8,601 nucleotides of DNA from Clostridiales bacterium (GCA_021203425.1 JAJQBF010000166.1:1-8601); one strand, 5' to 3'. Counted from the stretch's first letter, positions 1 to 5,553 are shown. Notes: generated by a model from the sequence alone, not told the origin. Program-made: numbers and translations.

Positions 1-446
1 AGGTTTACCATTTCAAGGGCTGAAAGGGCACAGTCATAGCCTTTGTTTCCGGCTTTTGTTCCGGCTCTTTCAATAGCCTGCTGAATTGTGTCTGTTGTAA
101 CTATGCCGAAAAGTACGGGAATACCTCTCTTAAGGGAGGTCTGGGCAATGCCCTTTGAAACCTCATTGCAGACAAGGTCATAGTGGCTTGTTGAGCCTCT
201 TATAACAGCCCCTAAGCAGATAACGGCGTCATATTTTCCCGACTGAGCCATTTTGTCGGCGATAAGAGGTATTTCGAATGCACCGGGAACCCAGGCAACA
301 TTAATGTTTTCCTCGGGAACATCGTGTCTTTTAAGCCCGTCTATTGCGCCGGAGAGCAGTTTTGACACTATAAATTCGTTAAATCTTGAGCATACAATAC
401 CGACTTTTATTCCGCCGGCAACCAGTTTTCCTTCAAATGTTTTCAT
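1..446 (-). CDS. ribH: 6,7-dimethyl-8-ribityllumazine synthase, 3' end cut by window edge
   Basis: Condenses 5-amino-6-ribitylamino-uracil with 3,4-dihydroxy-2-butanone 4-phosphate to the lumazine that RibE turns into riboflavin; family members form cytoplasmic pentamers or 60-mer capsids. My translation starts MKTFEGKLVAGGIKVGIVCS and carries the family hallmarks: SRFNEFI near residues 20-26, the substrate loop VPGAFEIPL near 53-61, and GAVIRGSTSHYD near 79-90 with its catalytic histidine. 148 codons are visible; the family is usually about 155, so only a few C-terminal residues are missing. The ATG at 446 is preceded by AAAGGAGT (455-462). It is the last rib gene seen, 105 bases downstream of ribBA in the same direction, so it probably shares the riboswitch-controlled transcript. 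Identification is very secure. Confidence 0.97.
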   Translation of the reverse strand, partial: MKTFEGKLVAGGIKVGIVCSRFNEFIVSKLLSGAIDGLKRHDVPEENINVAWVPGAFEIPLIADKMAQSGKYDAVICLGAVIRGSTSHYDLVCNEVSKGIAQTSLKRGIPVLFGIVTTDTIQQAIERAGTKAGNKGYDCALSALEMVN

Positions 447-494
447 TTTGCTTTACTCCTTTATAAATTAATATTTAATTTCTTAATATTTTTT

Positions 495-543
495 TGCAGA
501 GCCTCTTACTATAAAAGCGTTTGTTGTCAAGAGCCTGTCTGCA
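495..543 (-). other. Imperfect inverted repeat in the ribBA-ribH spacer
   Basis: TGCAGA (495-500) pairs with TCTGCA (538-543), and CTCTT just inside pairs with AAGAG, leaving a loop of about 21 bases. Read along the rib transcript the hairpin is followed by A residues, not U, so it is not an intrinsic terminator. It could be an intercistronic processing or stability hairpin, or a relic of a short mobile repeat. Only the base complementarity is seen; the role is unknown. Confidence 0.35.
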
Positions 544-551
544 TTTTTACA

Positions 552-1757
552 TTATAAATCCAAAAAATGCCCCATTTTTTCTTTTTTTGTTTTGAGGTAG
601 AACTCATCGCTTTCATTAGGCTCAATTTGTATGGGAACTCTTTCCGTTATTTCTATGCCGTAGCCGGAAAGACCTGTCAGCTTTTTGGGGTTATTTGTCA
701 TAAGTCTGAGCTTTTTAACTCCCAAATCCACAAGAATTTGGGCACCTATGCCATAGTCTCTTAAATCTTCGGGAAAGCCTAAGGCTATGTTTGCTTCAAC
801 GGTGTCAAGACCTTTGTCTTGAAGTTCATAGGCTTTAAGCTTGTTTATAAGACCTATACCTCTGCCTTCTTGGCGCATATATACGAGGACACCTCTGCCT
901 TCCTGACCGATTTTTTTCATTGCGGCGGCATACTGCTGACCGCAGTCACAGCGGCAGCTGCCCAAGGCGTCGCCTGTAAGACATTCAGAGTGAACACGGC
1001 AGAGAACAGGCTTACCGTCGGAAACATCTCCCTTTACAAGGGCAACGTGATGTTCACCATTTACTTTATTTATATAGCCATGAATAATAAAATCGCCGTA
1101 GCATGTAGGCATTTTTGCCGTTGCAACTCTTTCCACAAGCTTTTCACGCTTGATTCTGTAGGCTACAAGGTCGGCTATGGTAATAATTTTAAGACCGTGC
1201 TTTTTTGCAAAGCCCACAAGGTCGTCACGTCTTGCCATTGTGCCGTTTTCGTTCATAATTTCACAGCAAAGACCTATAGGTTTAAGACCGGCTAACTTAC
1301 AAAGGTCAACAGTGGCCTCTGTGTGACCAATTCTCTTTAAAACTCCGCCTTCTTGTGCCTTAAGGGGAAACATATGACCGGGACGCCTGAAATCAGAGGG
1401 TTTTGCTCCGTCCTCGGCGGCCTTCATAGCTGTTAAAGATCTCTCATAGGCAGAAACACCTGTTGTTGTATCTACGTGATCAATTGAAACAGTGAAGGCT
1501 GTTTCGTGATTGTCTGTGTTGTGTTCAACCATCTGATCCAGCTTAAGCTTTTCAACATATTCAGCTGTCATAGGCATACAAATTATTCCTTTTGCATAGC
1601 TTGCCATAAAATTAACGGCATTTACGTCGGCAAACTGCGCTGCAACGATTATATCGCCTTCGTTTTCTCTGTCTTCGTCATCAACGGTAACTATCATTTT
1701 GCCGTTTCTTATATCCTCAATTGCCTCTTCGATTGTGTTTGTAACAAACTTTTCCAA
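552..1757 (-). CDS. ribBA: Bifunctional 3,4-dihydroxy-2-butanone 4-phosphate synthase / GTP cyclohydrolase II
   Basis: Feeds both branches of riboflavin synthesis. The N-terminal RibB domain (about 1-200) makes 3,4-dihydroxy-2-butanone 4-phosphate from ribulose 5-phosphate; the C-terminal RibA domain (about 205-401) opens GTP. RibB shows the acidic metal site DDEDRENEGD (26-35), RRPGHMFPL (124-132) and GHTEA (144-148). RibA has the zinc cysteines C259, C270 and C272, RQEGRGIGL (295-303) and the catalytic set Y310, D331 and R333, at the same relative spacing as C54/C65/C67, Y105, D126 and R128 of the E. coli enzyme. Both halves therefore look active. The 401-residue length is typical of fusions. 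The start is TTG at 1757, chosen because AAGGAGGA lies six bases upstream and the protein then begins where the family does. It is separated from ribE by a structured repeat. Confidence 0.98.
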   Translation of the reverse strand: MEKFVTNTIEEAIEDIRNGKMIVTVDDEDRENEGDIIVAAQFADVNAVNFMASYAKGIICMPMTAEYVEKLKLDQMVEHNTDNHETAFTVSIDHVDTTTGVSAYERSLTAMKAAEDGAKPSDFRRPGHMFPLKAQEGGVLKRIGHTEATVDLCKLAGLKPIGLCCEIMNENGTMARRDDLVGFAKKHGLKIITIADLVAYRIKREKLVERVATAKMPTCYGDFIIHGYINKVNGEHHVALVKGDVSDGKPVLCRVHSECLTGDALGSCRCDCGQQYAAAMKKIGQEGRGVLVYMRQEGRGIGLINKLKAYELQDKGLDTVEANIALGFPEDLRDYGIGAQILVDLGVKKLRLMTNNPKKLTGLSGYGIEITERVPIQIEPNESDEFYLKTKKEKMGHFLDL

Positions 1758-1763
1758 TTTCAG

Positions 1764-1771
1764 TCCTCCTT
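1764..1771 (-). promoter_or_regulatory. Ribosome binding site fixing the TTG start of ribBA
   Basis: AAGGAGGA, a near-perfect anti-16S match, lies six bases before the TTG at 1757. No ATG in that frame has comparable spacing, so this site decides the start. It lies outside the repeat, so the insertion spared ribBA translation signals. Confidence 0.85.
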
Positions 1772-1786
1772 AAATATGTCTTGATC

Positions 1787-2010
1787 GTAACAGTTCAGCC
1801 AAATCACTCGCAAAGCGTATGCTTCGCATCCGGCGCCGCTACGCGGCTCATTTTCAGAAGTTTTGCGTAAGCAAAACCGGCTTCGCCGCCCGATGTCTTT
1901 CGGGTTCTCTTTGCTCGTAATTTGGCGCTCCGCTCGCAGCTTATATGAAAACTTCTTTAGTGCATAAATGCCCACAGAAGCTTTCATATAAGCCACGGCT
2001 GAACTGTTAC
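1787..2010. repeat. Structured repeat, copy A, with 14-bp perfect terminal inverted repeats
   Basis: A 224-base element between ribE and ribBA. Its ends are perfect inverted repeats: GTAACAGTTCAGCC (1787-1800) and GGCTGAACTGTTAC (1997-2010). Inside, 1798-1815 can pair imperfectly with 1909-1926. GCCGC/GCGGC (1835-1839/1843-1847), GTTTTGC/GCAAAAC (1860-1866/1871-1877) and CCCGA/TCGGG (1889-1893/1900-1904) form hairpins. A 17-bp stem (1940-1956 with 1976-1992, one mismatch) closes a 19-base loop. The first 32 bases are identical to copy B at 5332. No transposase and no clear target duplication are visible. An open frame on the minus strand (1760-1996) is a by-product of the repeat. It could be a MITE or a structured RNA element; strand is left open because it is nearly palindromic. 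Confidence 0.85.
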
Positions 2011-2011
2011 T

Positions 2012-2656
2012 CTAGAACCCGTTCTCCGCAAGAAATTCAAGTGTAATTTCTTCCGATTTTTCAGGCTTTTTGTTTTTCAAAAAGTGTTCAGTATATTTTC
2101 CTATTACATCAGTTTCAAGGTTTACAATATCCCCCGGGGCTTTCTCCGTTAAGGTTGTTTCGCCGCTTGTATGGGGAATTATACCTACCGTAAAAGAACT
2201 TTCACCCACACTCTTAACCGTAAGGCTTATGCCGTCTATGGCTATTGAGCCTTTTTCTACTATATAATAAATAAGCTCTCTGTCTGCTCCTATGGTTACC
2301 ACAGTGGCAATTCCCTCTTTGGCAAGACCTAAAATTTCTCCTGTTCCGTCAATATGACCGGATACAATGTGACCGCCCAGCCTGCCGTTTGCGGCTAAGG
2401 CTCTTTCGAGGTTTACACGGCTGCCGGCTTTAAGTCTTCCCAGAGAACTTCTTCTCAGACTCTCCGCCATAACATCTGCCTGAAAGCAGTCACCGTTTAA
2501 CTCTACCGCCGTAAGACAAAGACCGTTTACGGCTATGCTGTCGCCGATTTTAACATCGTCAATAATGTCGGGGGCTTCTATTTCAAACCTTGCAAAATCT
2601 CTTCCGGATTTTACGGAAACAACTCTTCCTACCGTTTCAATAAGACCCGTAAACAT
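2012..2656 (-). CDS. ribE: Riboflavin synthase, alpha chain
   Basis: Dismutates two molecules of 6,7-dimethyl-8-ribityllumazine into riboflavin and the pyrimidine that RibH reuses; the family is a homotrimer. The 214 residues form the expected tandem of lumazine-binding barrels. The first opens with MFTGLIETVG (1-10) and contains NGLCLTAV near 44-51; the second begins near GGHIVSGHIDGTG and repeats the pattern as DGISLTV. The protein ends ENGF, typical of the family, so the C-terminus appears intact although the repeat starts one base beyond the TAG stop. The ATG shares a base with the ribD stop (TAATG at the junction) and a GAGGTGG motif lies inside the end of ribD, so translation is probably coupled to ribD. 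It equals ribC in E. coli naming. Confidence 0.97.
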   Translation of the reverse strand: MFTGLIETVGRVVSVKSGRDFARFEIEAPDIIDDVKIGDSIAVNGLCLTAVELNGDCFQADVMAESLRRSSLGRLKAGSRVNLERALAANGRLGGHIVSGHIDGTGEILGLAKEGIATVVTIGADRELIYYIVEKGSIAIDGISLTVKSVGESSFTVGIIPHTSGETTLTEKAPGDIVNLETDVIGKYTEHFLKNKKPEKSEEITLEFLAENGF

Positions 2657-3744
2657 TAAACCACCTCATATTCCAAAAGTATGTCATCGCCTATTCGGCG
2701 GATAACAGGCCCGTCTAAGCTTATACATTCACCGACTTCTTCGATTCCCTTTCCGCCTACGGGAGTTTTTGCCGTTTTTCCGCCTAAAATTTTAGGAGCC
2801 ACAAAAACATAAAGACTGCTGCAAAGCCCCTCATTTAAAACGGAAAAATTAATATCTCCGCCCCCTTCGATGAGAATACTGTCGATTTTAAGCTCCCCAA
2901 GCTTTAAAAATAAATCTTTTAAATCGATGTGATCATCTTTTTCTTTTGCAGTAATAACATTTATGCCTTTTTCTCTTAAAGCCGATATTTTTTCTTCGTC
3001 CTTAGATATTGTGACTATTATTGTTTCATATTCGCCGGCTGTTTTGACTATTTTGCTTTCAAATGGTATTTTCAGCGAAGAGTCGCAAATTATTCTGACA
3101 GGGCTGGGTCTGCCCTCAAGACGGCAGTTAAGCATAGGGTCATCGGCTAAAACAGTGTTTATTCCGACCAGAATACCTCTGTAAACACCTCTCATTTTGT
3201 GAACAAGCTCTCTTGATTTATCACAGCTTATCCACTTTGAATCTCCCGAGTATGAGGCAATCTTGCCGTCTGCTGTCATAGCATATTTGCATATGCAGTA
3301 GGGCATTTTGTTCTTTATATAGTGAAAGAAAATTTTGTTTATGCTGTCACATTCCTCTTTCAGAATTCCTCTGAAAACCTGAATTCCGTGGCTTTCCAAA
3401 ATTTCACAGCCCTTTCCGTTTACAAGGGGGTTAGGGTCGTCGGAGCCTATAAAAACCCGTTTTATTTTATGTTCTATAATTGCTTCGGTGCAGGGAGGCT
3501 GTTTTCCATAGTGACAGCAAGGCTCTAAGGTTACATACATATCCGCCCCGGTGCAGTCCTCTTTAAGTTTAGAAAAAGCGTCTCTTTCGGCATGTAAGTC
3601 GCCGTAACGGTGATGCCAGCCTTCGGCTAAGATTTTTCCGTCCTTGACAATAACCGCTCCTACCATAGGGTTGGGGCTTACAAAACCTCTGCCTTTAAGG
3701 GCAAGTTCCAACGCTCTTTCCATATAAAATTCATTGTCCGCCAA
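2656..3744 (-). CDS. ribD: Bifunctional diaminohydroxyphosphoribosylaminopyrimidine deaminase / 5-amino-6-(5-phosphoribosylamino)uracil reductase
   Basis: Carries out the second and third steps after GTP opening: deamination of the pyrimidine, then NADPH-dependent reduction of the ribosyl side chain. The 362 residues have an N-terminal zinc deaminase domain (1 to about 145) and a C-terminal reductase. PNPMVGAV (24-31), HAE (51-53), PCC (75-77) and PPC (83-85) give zinc ligands H51, C76 and C85 and catalytic E53, matching H49, C74, C83 and E51 of B. subtilis RibG. The reductase shows GILVGINTVLADDP and LIEGGG. I start at TTG 3744: AAAGGAGAT lies seven bases upstream and the protein then begins MADNEFYMERALELA like other RibD. 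An in-frame ATG at 3831 lies in the leader terminator and is rejected. It is the first gene of the operon and overlaps ribE by one base. Confidence 0.96.
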   Translation of the reverse strand: MADNEFYMERALELALKGRGFVSPNPMVGAVIVKDGKILAEGWHHRYGDLHAERDAFSKLKEDCTGADMYVTLEPCCHYGKQPPCTEAIIEHKIKRVFIGSDDPNPLVNGKGCEILESHGIQVFRGILKEECDSINKIFFHYIKNKMPYCICKYAMTADGKIASYSGDSKWISCDKSRELVHKMRGVYRGILVGINTVLADDPMLNCRLEGRPSPVRIICDSSLKIPFESKIVKTAGEYETIIVTISKDEEKISALREKGINVITAKEKDDHIDLKDLFLKLGELKIDSILIEGGGDINFSVLNEGLCSSLYVFVAPKILGGKTAKTPVGGKGIEEVGECISLDGPVIRRIGDDILLEYEVV

Positions 3745-3750
3745 AAAACC

Positions 3751-3759
3751 ATCTCCTTT
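3751..3759 (-). promoter_or_regulatory. Ribosome binding site fixing the TTG start of ribD
   Basis: AAAGGAGAT lies seven bases before the TTG at 3744. It rules out the longer reading from ATG 3831, whose N-terminal 29 codons would cover leader hairpins and match no RibD feature. The hairpin at 3775-3829 ends 15 bases upstream, so it leaves this site free. Confidence 0.85.
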
Positions 3760-3774
3760 TTTGTATATAGTTAA

Positions 3775-3829
3775 GCAGCAATTCAGCCGAACATCTCGCA
3801 AAGCAGCTGCCATATGTCTGAACTTCTGC
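3775..3829 (-). repeat. Leader hairpin resembling a shrunken copy of the structured repeat
   Basis: A 55-base inverted repeat between the riboswitch terminator and the ribD ribosome binding site. The arms (3775-3788 and 3816-3829) pair at about 12 of 14 positions, one of them a G-U, around an inner palindrome GCAGCTGC (3803-3810). Its plus-strand left half, TTCAGCC followed by CTCGCAAAGC, matches 1794-1816 of copy A at about 19 of 23 positions. It may be a decayed or internally deleted relative of copies A and B; chance similarity cannot be excluded from one short match. It would appear only in transcripts that escaped the terminator. Confidence 0.5.
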
Positions 3830-3830
3830 A

Positions 3831-3866
3831 AATAAAAAGCCCGGCAGCAGATTTAAACCGTCGGGA
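3831..3866 (-). terminator. Intrinsic terminator of the FMN riboswitch
   Basis: On the transcript, CCCGACGG (3858-3865) pairs with CTGCCGGG (3840-3847), with one A-C mismatch and one G-U, around a 10-base loop and is followed by CTTTTTATTT. It lies 45 bases after the aptamer and upstream of ribD, where the expression platform of a transcription-terminating FMN switch is expected. FMN binding should favour it and lower rib expression. The left arm repeats nine bases of the aptamer (see findings). Confidence 0.85.
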
Positions 3867-3911
3867 TAAAATTTACATATCAAAAAGGCAAGGCAAATAA
3901 AAATAAGCCTT

Positions 3912-4059
3912 ATCTTCTTTCATCCGGACTTTAACCGTCGGCTTTGGAATTTCACCAAATCAGCCGTAGAAAATGATAAATTTTTCGCTCTTTAATCATT
4001 TTCAAAACAGGCTCGCGGGCTTTAACCGCCGATAAGGAATTTCACCTATCCCCGAAGAT
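3912..4059 (-). ncRNA. FMN riboswitch (RFN element)
   Basis: Aptamer that binds flavin mononucleotide and controls the rib operon by feedback. Read on the minus strand it contains the conserved blocks in order: ATCTTCGGGG, GGTGAAATTCC, GCCCGCGAGCC (4010-4020), a second GGTGAAATTCC, then GTCCGGATGAAAGAAGAT. The closing helix P1 is ATCTTC (4054-4059) with GAAGAT (3912-3917). The variable arm is a 9-bp stem (3969-3977 with 3995-4003) of AT-rich, organism-specific sequence. Position upstream of ribD plus a downstream terminator indicates control by transcription attenuation. Recognition is by near-consensus primary sequence and is secure. Confidence 0.97.
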
Positions 4060-4066
4060 TTATTGT

Positions 4067-4112
4067 AAAAGCGATTGTGAGAGTGCATCAAGCACGCAGC
4101 AATCGGGCTTTT
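4067..4112 (-). other. Hairpin in the rib leader, just upstream of the riboswitch
   Basis: Plus-strand AAAAGCGATTG (4067-4077) pairs with CAATC-GG-GCTTTT (4100-4112) as an 11-bp stem with a two-base bulge, and GTGC/GCAC adds an inner stem. On the rib transcript it precedes the aptamer by about seven bases. Possible roles are 5'-end stabilisation, insulation of the aptamer fold, or a leftover repeat. Only the complementarity is seen. Confidence 0.4.
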
Positions 4113-4158
4113 ATAGCATATGATATACAGTTGTATATATAAGTTTATCTATAAAACC

Positions 4159-4187
4159 ATTATACAACACAGGATATAATTTTGCAA
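4159..4187 (-). promoter_or_regulatory. Probable sigma-A promoter of the rib operon
   Basis: Minus strand TTGCAA (4182-4187), a 17-base spacer, then TATAAT (4159-4164). Transcription would begin near 4152, giving a leader of about 400 bases that carries the hairpin, aptamer and terminator before ribD. Spacing is ideal and the -10 is perfect; the -35 matches four of six. Confidence 0.7.
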
Positions 4188-4218
4188 TACCGATTTTTAC
4201 TTTTTTCTAAAAATCATA

Positions 4219-4247
4219 GTGCCAAAAATCAGGCTGTGTGCTATAAT
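4219..4247 (+). promoter_or_regulatory. Probable promoter of the HD-domain gene
   Basis: TATAAT at 4242-4247 with an extended TG one base before it, and GTGCCA at 4219-4224 (four of six -35 matches) at a 17-base spacing. The start would fall near 4254, about 25 bases before the start codon. It is divergent from the rib promoter, about 55 bases away. Confidence 0.6.
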
Positions 4248-4278
4248 TAAATCAAAGAATAATTTAGGAGGAGCAGCT

Positions 4279-4860
4279 ATGGAAAAATTTGAAAAACAAA
4301 TGGAATTTTTGATTGAGGCGGAAAAGCTTAAAAATATTATAAGGCAGTCGCCCCTGCCTTTTAACCGTAAGGAAAATGATGCGGAACACTCGTGGTCGCT
4401 GTGTCTTTATGCTGTTGTTCTTTCGGAGTATGCCGAAGAAGGAACGGATATTTTAAAGTGTCTTAAGATGCTGCTTATTCACGATATGGTTGAAATATAT
4501 GCCGGAGATACATATTTGTATGATGAAGAGGCTAATAAGGACAGGGAGCGGAGGGAGCTTGCGGCGGCAGACAAGATTTTTTCTCCTTTGGGAAAACAGG
4601 GAGAGGAGCTTAAGGATCTCTGGCTTGAATTTGAGGCAAACAAGTCGAAGGAATCACGTTTTGCAAATATAATGGACAGATTCCAGCCTGTTATATTAAA
4701 TTATTTATCCCATGGAAGTGCATGGCAGGAACACAACGTAAACAGCAGACAGGTTTTGGAAATGGGCAAAGAAAAGGTAATGAAAGGGCACGAAAACATC
4801 AAAAATTATTACTTAAACATTATAAACGATGCCGTTGAAAAGGGCTGGCTTAAGAAATAA
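4279..4860 (+). CDS. HD-domain phosphohydrolase, YfbR/HDDC2-like (probable 5'-deoxynucleotidase)
   Basis: A 193-residue cytoplasmic metal-dependent phosphohydrolase. Metal-site residues are visible in order: H37 in DAEHSW, H68-D69 in LLIHDMVEIYAGDT (65-78), with E72 and D77 beside them, and D133 in NIMDRFQP. This H...HD...D pattern and the IHDMVEI-AGD string belong to the HD family that includes E. coli YfbR, which removes phosphate from deoxyribonucleoside 5'-monophosphates. The substrate here is not proven. The ATG at 4279 is chosen because AGGAGGAG lies five bases upstream; an in-frame ATG at 4219 overlaps the promoter and has no ribosome binding site. It is divergent from the rib operon and followed after 14 bases by a damaged membrane-protein gene. 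Confidence 0.88.
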   Translation: MEKFEKQMEFLIEAEKLKNIIRQSPLPFNRKENDAEHSWSLCLYAVVLSEYAEEGTDILKCLKMLLIHDMVEIYAGDTYLYDEEANKDRERRELAAADKIFSPLGKQGEELKDLWLEFEANKSKESRFANIMDRFQPVILNYLSHGSAWQEHNVNSRQVLEMGKEKVMKGHENIKNYYLNIINDAVEKGWLKK

Positions 4861-4874
4861 AAAGGAGAAAAAAT

Positions 4875-5370
4875 GTGAAAAAGAGGATTTTAAAGATTTT
4901 AACGGGCTGTGTTATTCTTTTTATGCTTATAACGGCAGTTCAGCTTATTGTTTGCAAACCGGTAAAGTTTTGCGAATTTTCACCGGATAATTCACGTAAG
5001 TATATAATTTGTGAGTATGTCGAAACAGCAGGCTTTTTCTGGAGAATAATTGACGGAAATACTGAAGACGAAGAAAACACAGGCTATGTCAAGCTTGAAG
5101 GTGAAGGCTTTGAAGGTGACGGCTGTAATGTTTTTTTCCGACGATATATATTACGGCAGGGACAAATATATTTTTTACGGAAAATTTAAGGAAAATACAT
5201 ATGATGAAATTTTGGCTGATGAGGATTACAGCACGTTTTGGGTGGAAGATTGGAATATTATGCTGCCTGTGAAAAGGCTTAATCTGTTCGGTTTCAAGCC
5301 GCTGTTTTATCTTTATGAAGGGGATAAATATGTAACAGTTCAGCCAAATCACTCGCAAAGCGTCTGCTGA
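4875..5370 (+). pseudogene. Small membrane-anchored protein, frameshifted and ending inside a repeat
   Basis: I do not recognise the family. It starts at GTG 4875, seven bases after AAAGGAG, with an N-terminal membrane segment (about 6-26) and then a likely extracytoplasmic domain. The frame runs through about codon 86, then at seven T (5131-5137) the sensible reading moves to the next frame: residues such as SDDIYYGRDKYIFYGKF and STFWVEDWNIMLPVKRLNLF continue there. Dropping one T joins the two into about 164 residues. As written, the first frame stops at 5189 with a basic out-of-frame tail. The last dozen codons, from 5332 to the TGA at 5370, are read from repeat copy B, so the original C-terminus is lost or replaced. 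It could also be a sequencing error or a gene relying on slippage at T7. Probably co-transcribed with the HD gene. Confidence 0.65.
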
Positions 5371-5503
5371 CGCAGCCGACGCCGTTTTACGGCTCATTTT
5401 TTGCTCGTTATTTGGCGCTCCGCTCGTGTTTTTTCGGCAGAGACATCTTTAGTAAAAGAGTTTTAACAGAAGTCTATGGCGAAAAAAAACCGCGGAAATG
5501 TTA
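5332..5503. repeat. Structured repeat, copy B, with an eroded right end
   Basis: Bases 5332-5363 are identical to the first 32 bases of copy A. The inner long pairing is kept: 5343-5359 with 5400-5416, 14 of 17. So are the small hairpins GCGTC/GACGC (5360-5373) and GCCGT/ACGGC (5381-5393), and the constant linker GGCGCTCCGCTCG (5414-5426). The long right-hand hairpin pairs 5428-5448 with 5468-5490 (18 of 21, two-base bulge) around a 19-base loop. The right terminal repeat is degraded to about CCGCGG-AAATGTTA (5490-5503), so the right boundary is approximate. Copy B lacks the two extra hairpins of copy A (1855-1908). It begins inside the reading frame of the damaged upstream gene. Confidence 0.8.
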
Positions 5504-5553
5504 TAAAAAATAATTTAATTATAGGTTTTTTTATAGCCGATACTGCAATTATT

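Noticed and set aside
819..1295. 158-codon plus-strand open frame inside ribBA
   Set aside because: Antisense shadow of a highly conserved gene; it lacks initiation signals and protein-like family features.
1760..1996. 78-codon open frame on the minus strand over repeat copy A
   Set aside because: It is built almost wholly from the hairpins of the repeat. A similar peptide (ALRVIWLNCY) appears in a minus-strand frame over copy B simply because the DNA is repeated.
1787..2010. Copy A as an insertion sequence remnant with transposase
   Set aside because: No transposase-like coding sequence and no clear target duplication are visible, only the terminal repeats and hairpins.
3745..3831. Extension of ribD to an in-frame ATG at 3831
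   Set aside because: The added 29 codons cover the leader hairpin and begin at the T tract of the terminator, match no RibD feature, and have no ribosome binding site. The TTG at 3744 has one.
4219..4278. Extension of the HD protein to an ATG at 4219
   Set aside because: It overlaps the predicted promoter and lacks a ribosome binding site, while ATG 4279 has AGGAGGAG at good spacing.
5089..5397. 102-codon minus-strand open frame across the damaged gene and copy B
   Set aside because: Antisense to the plus-strand reading; its start lies in the repeat and it has no ribosome binding site or recognisable domain.
5504..5553. Bidirectional terminator between the convergent genes
   Set aside because: Only a short all-AT stem (ATAAT/ATTAT) precedes a T run on the plus strand; too weak to call.
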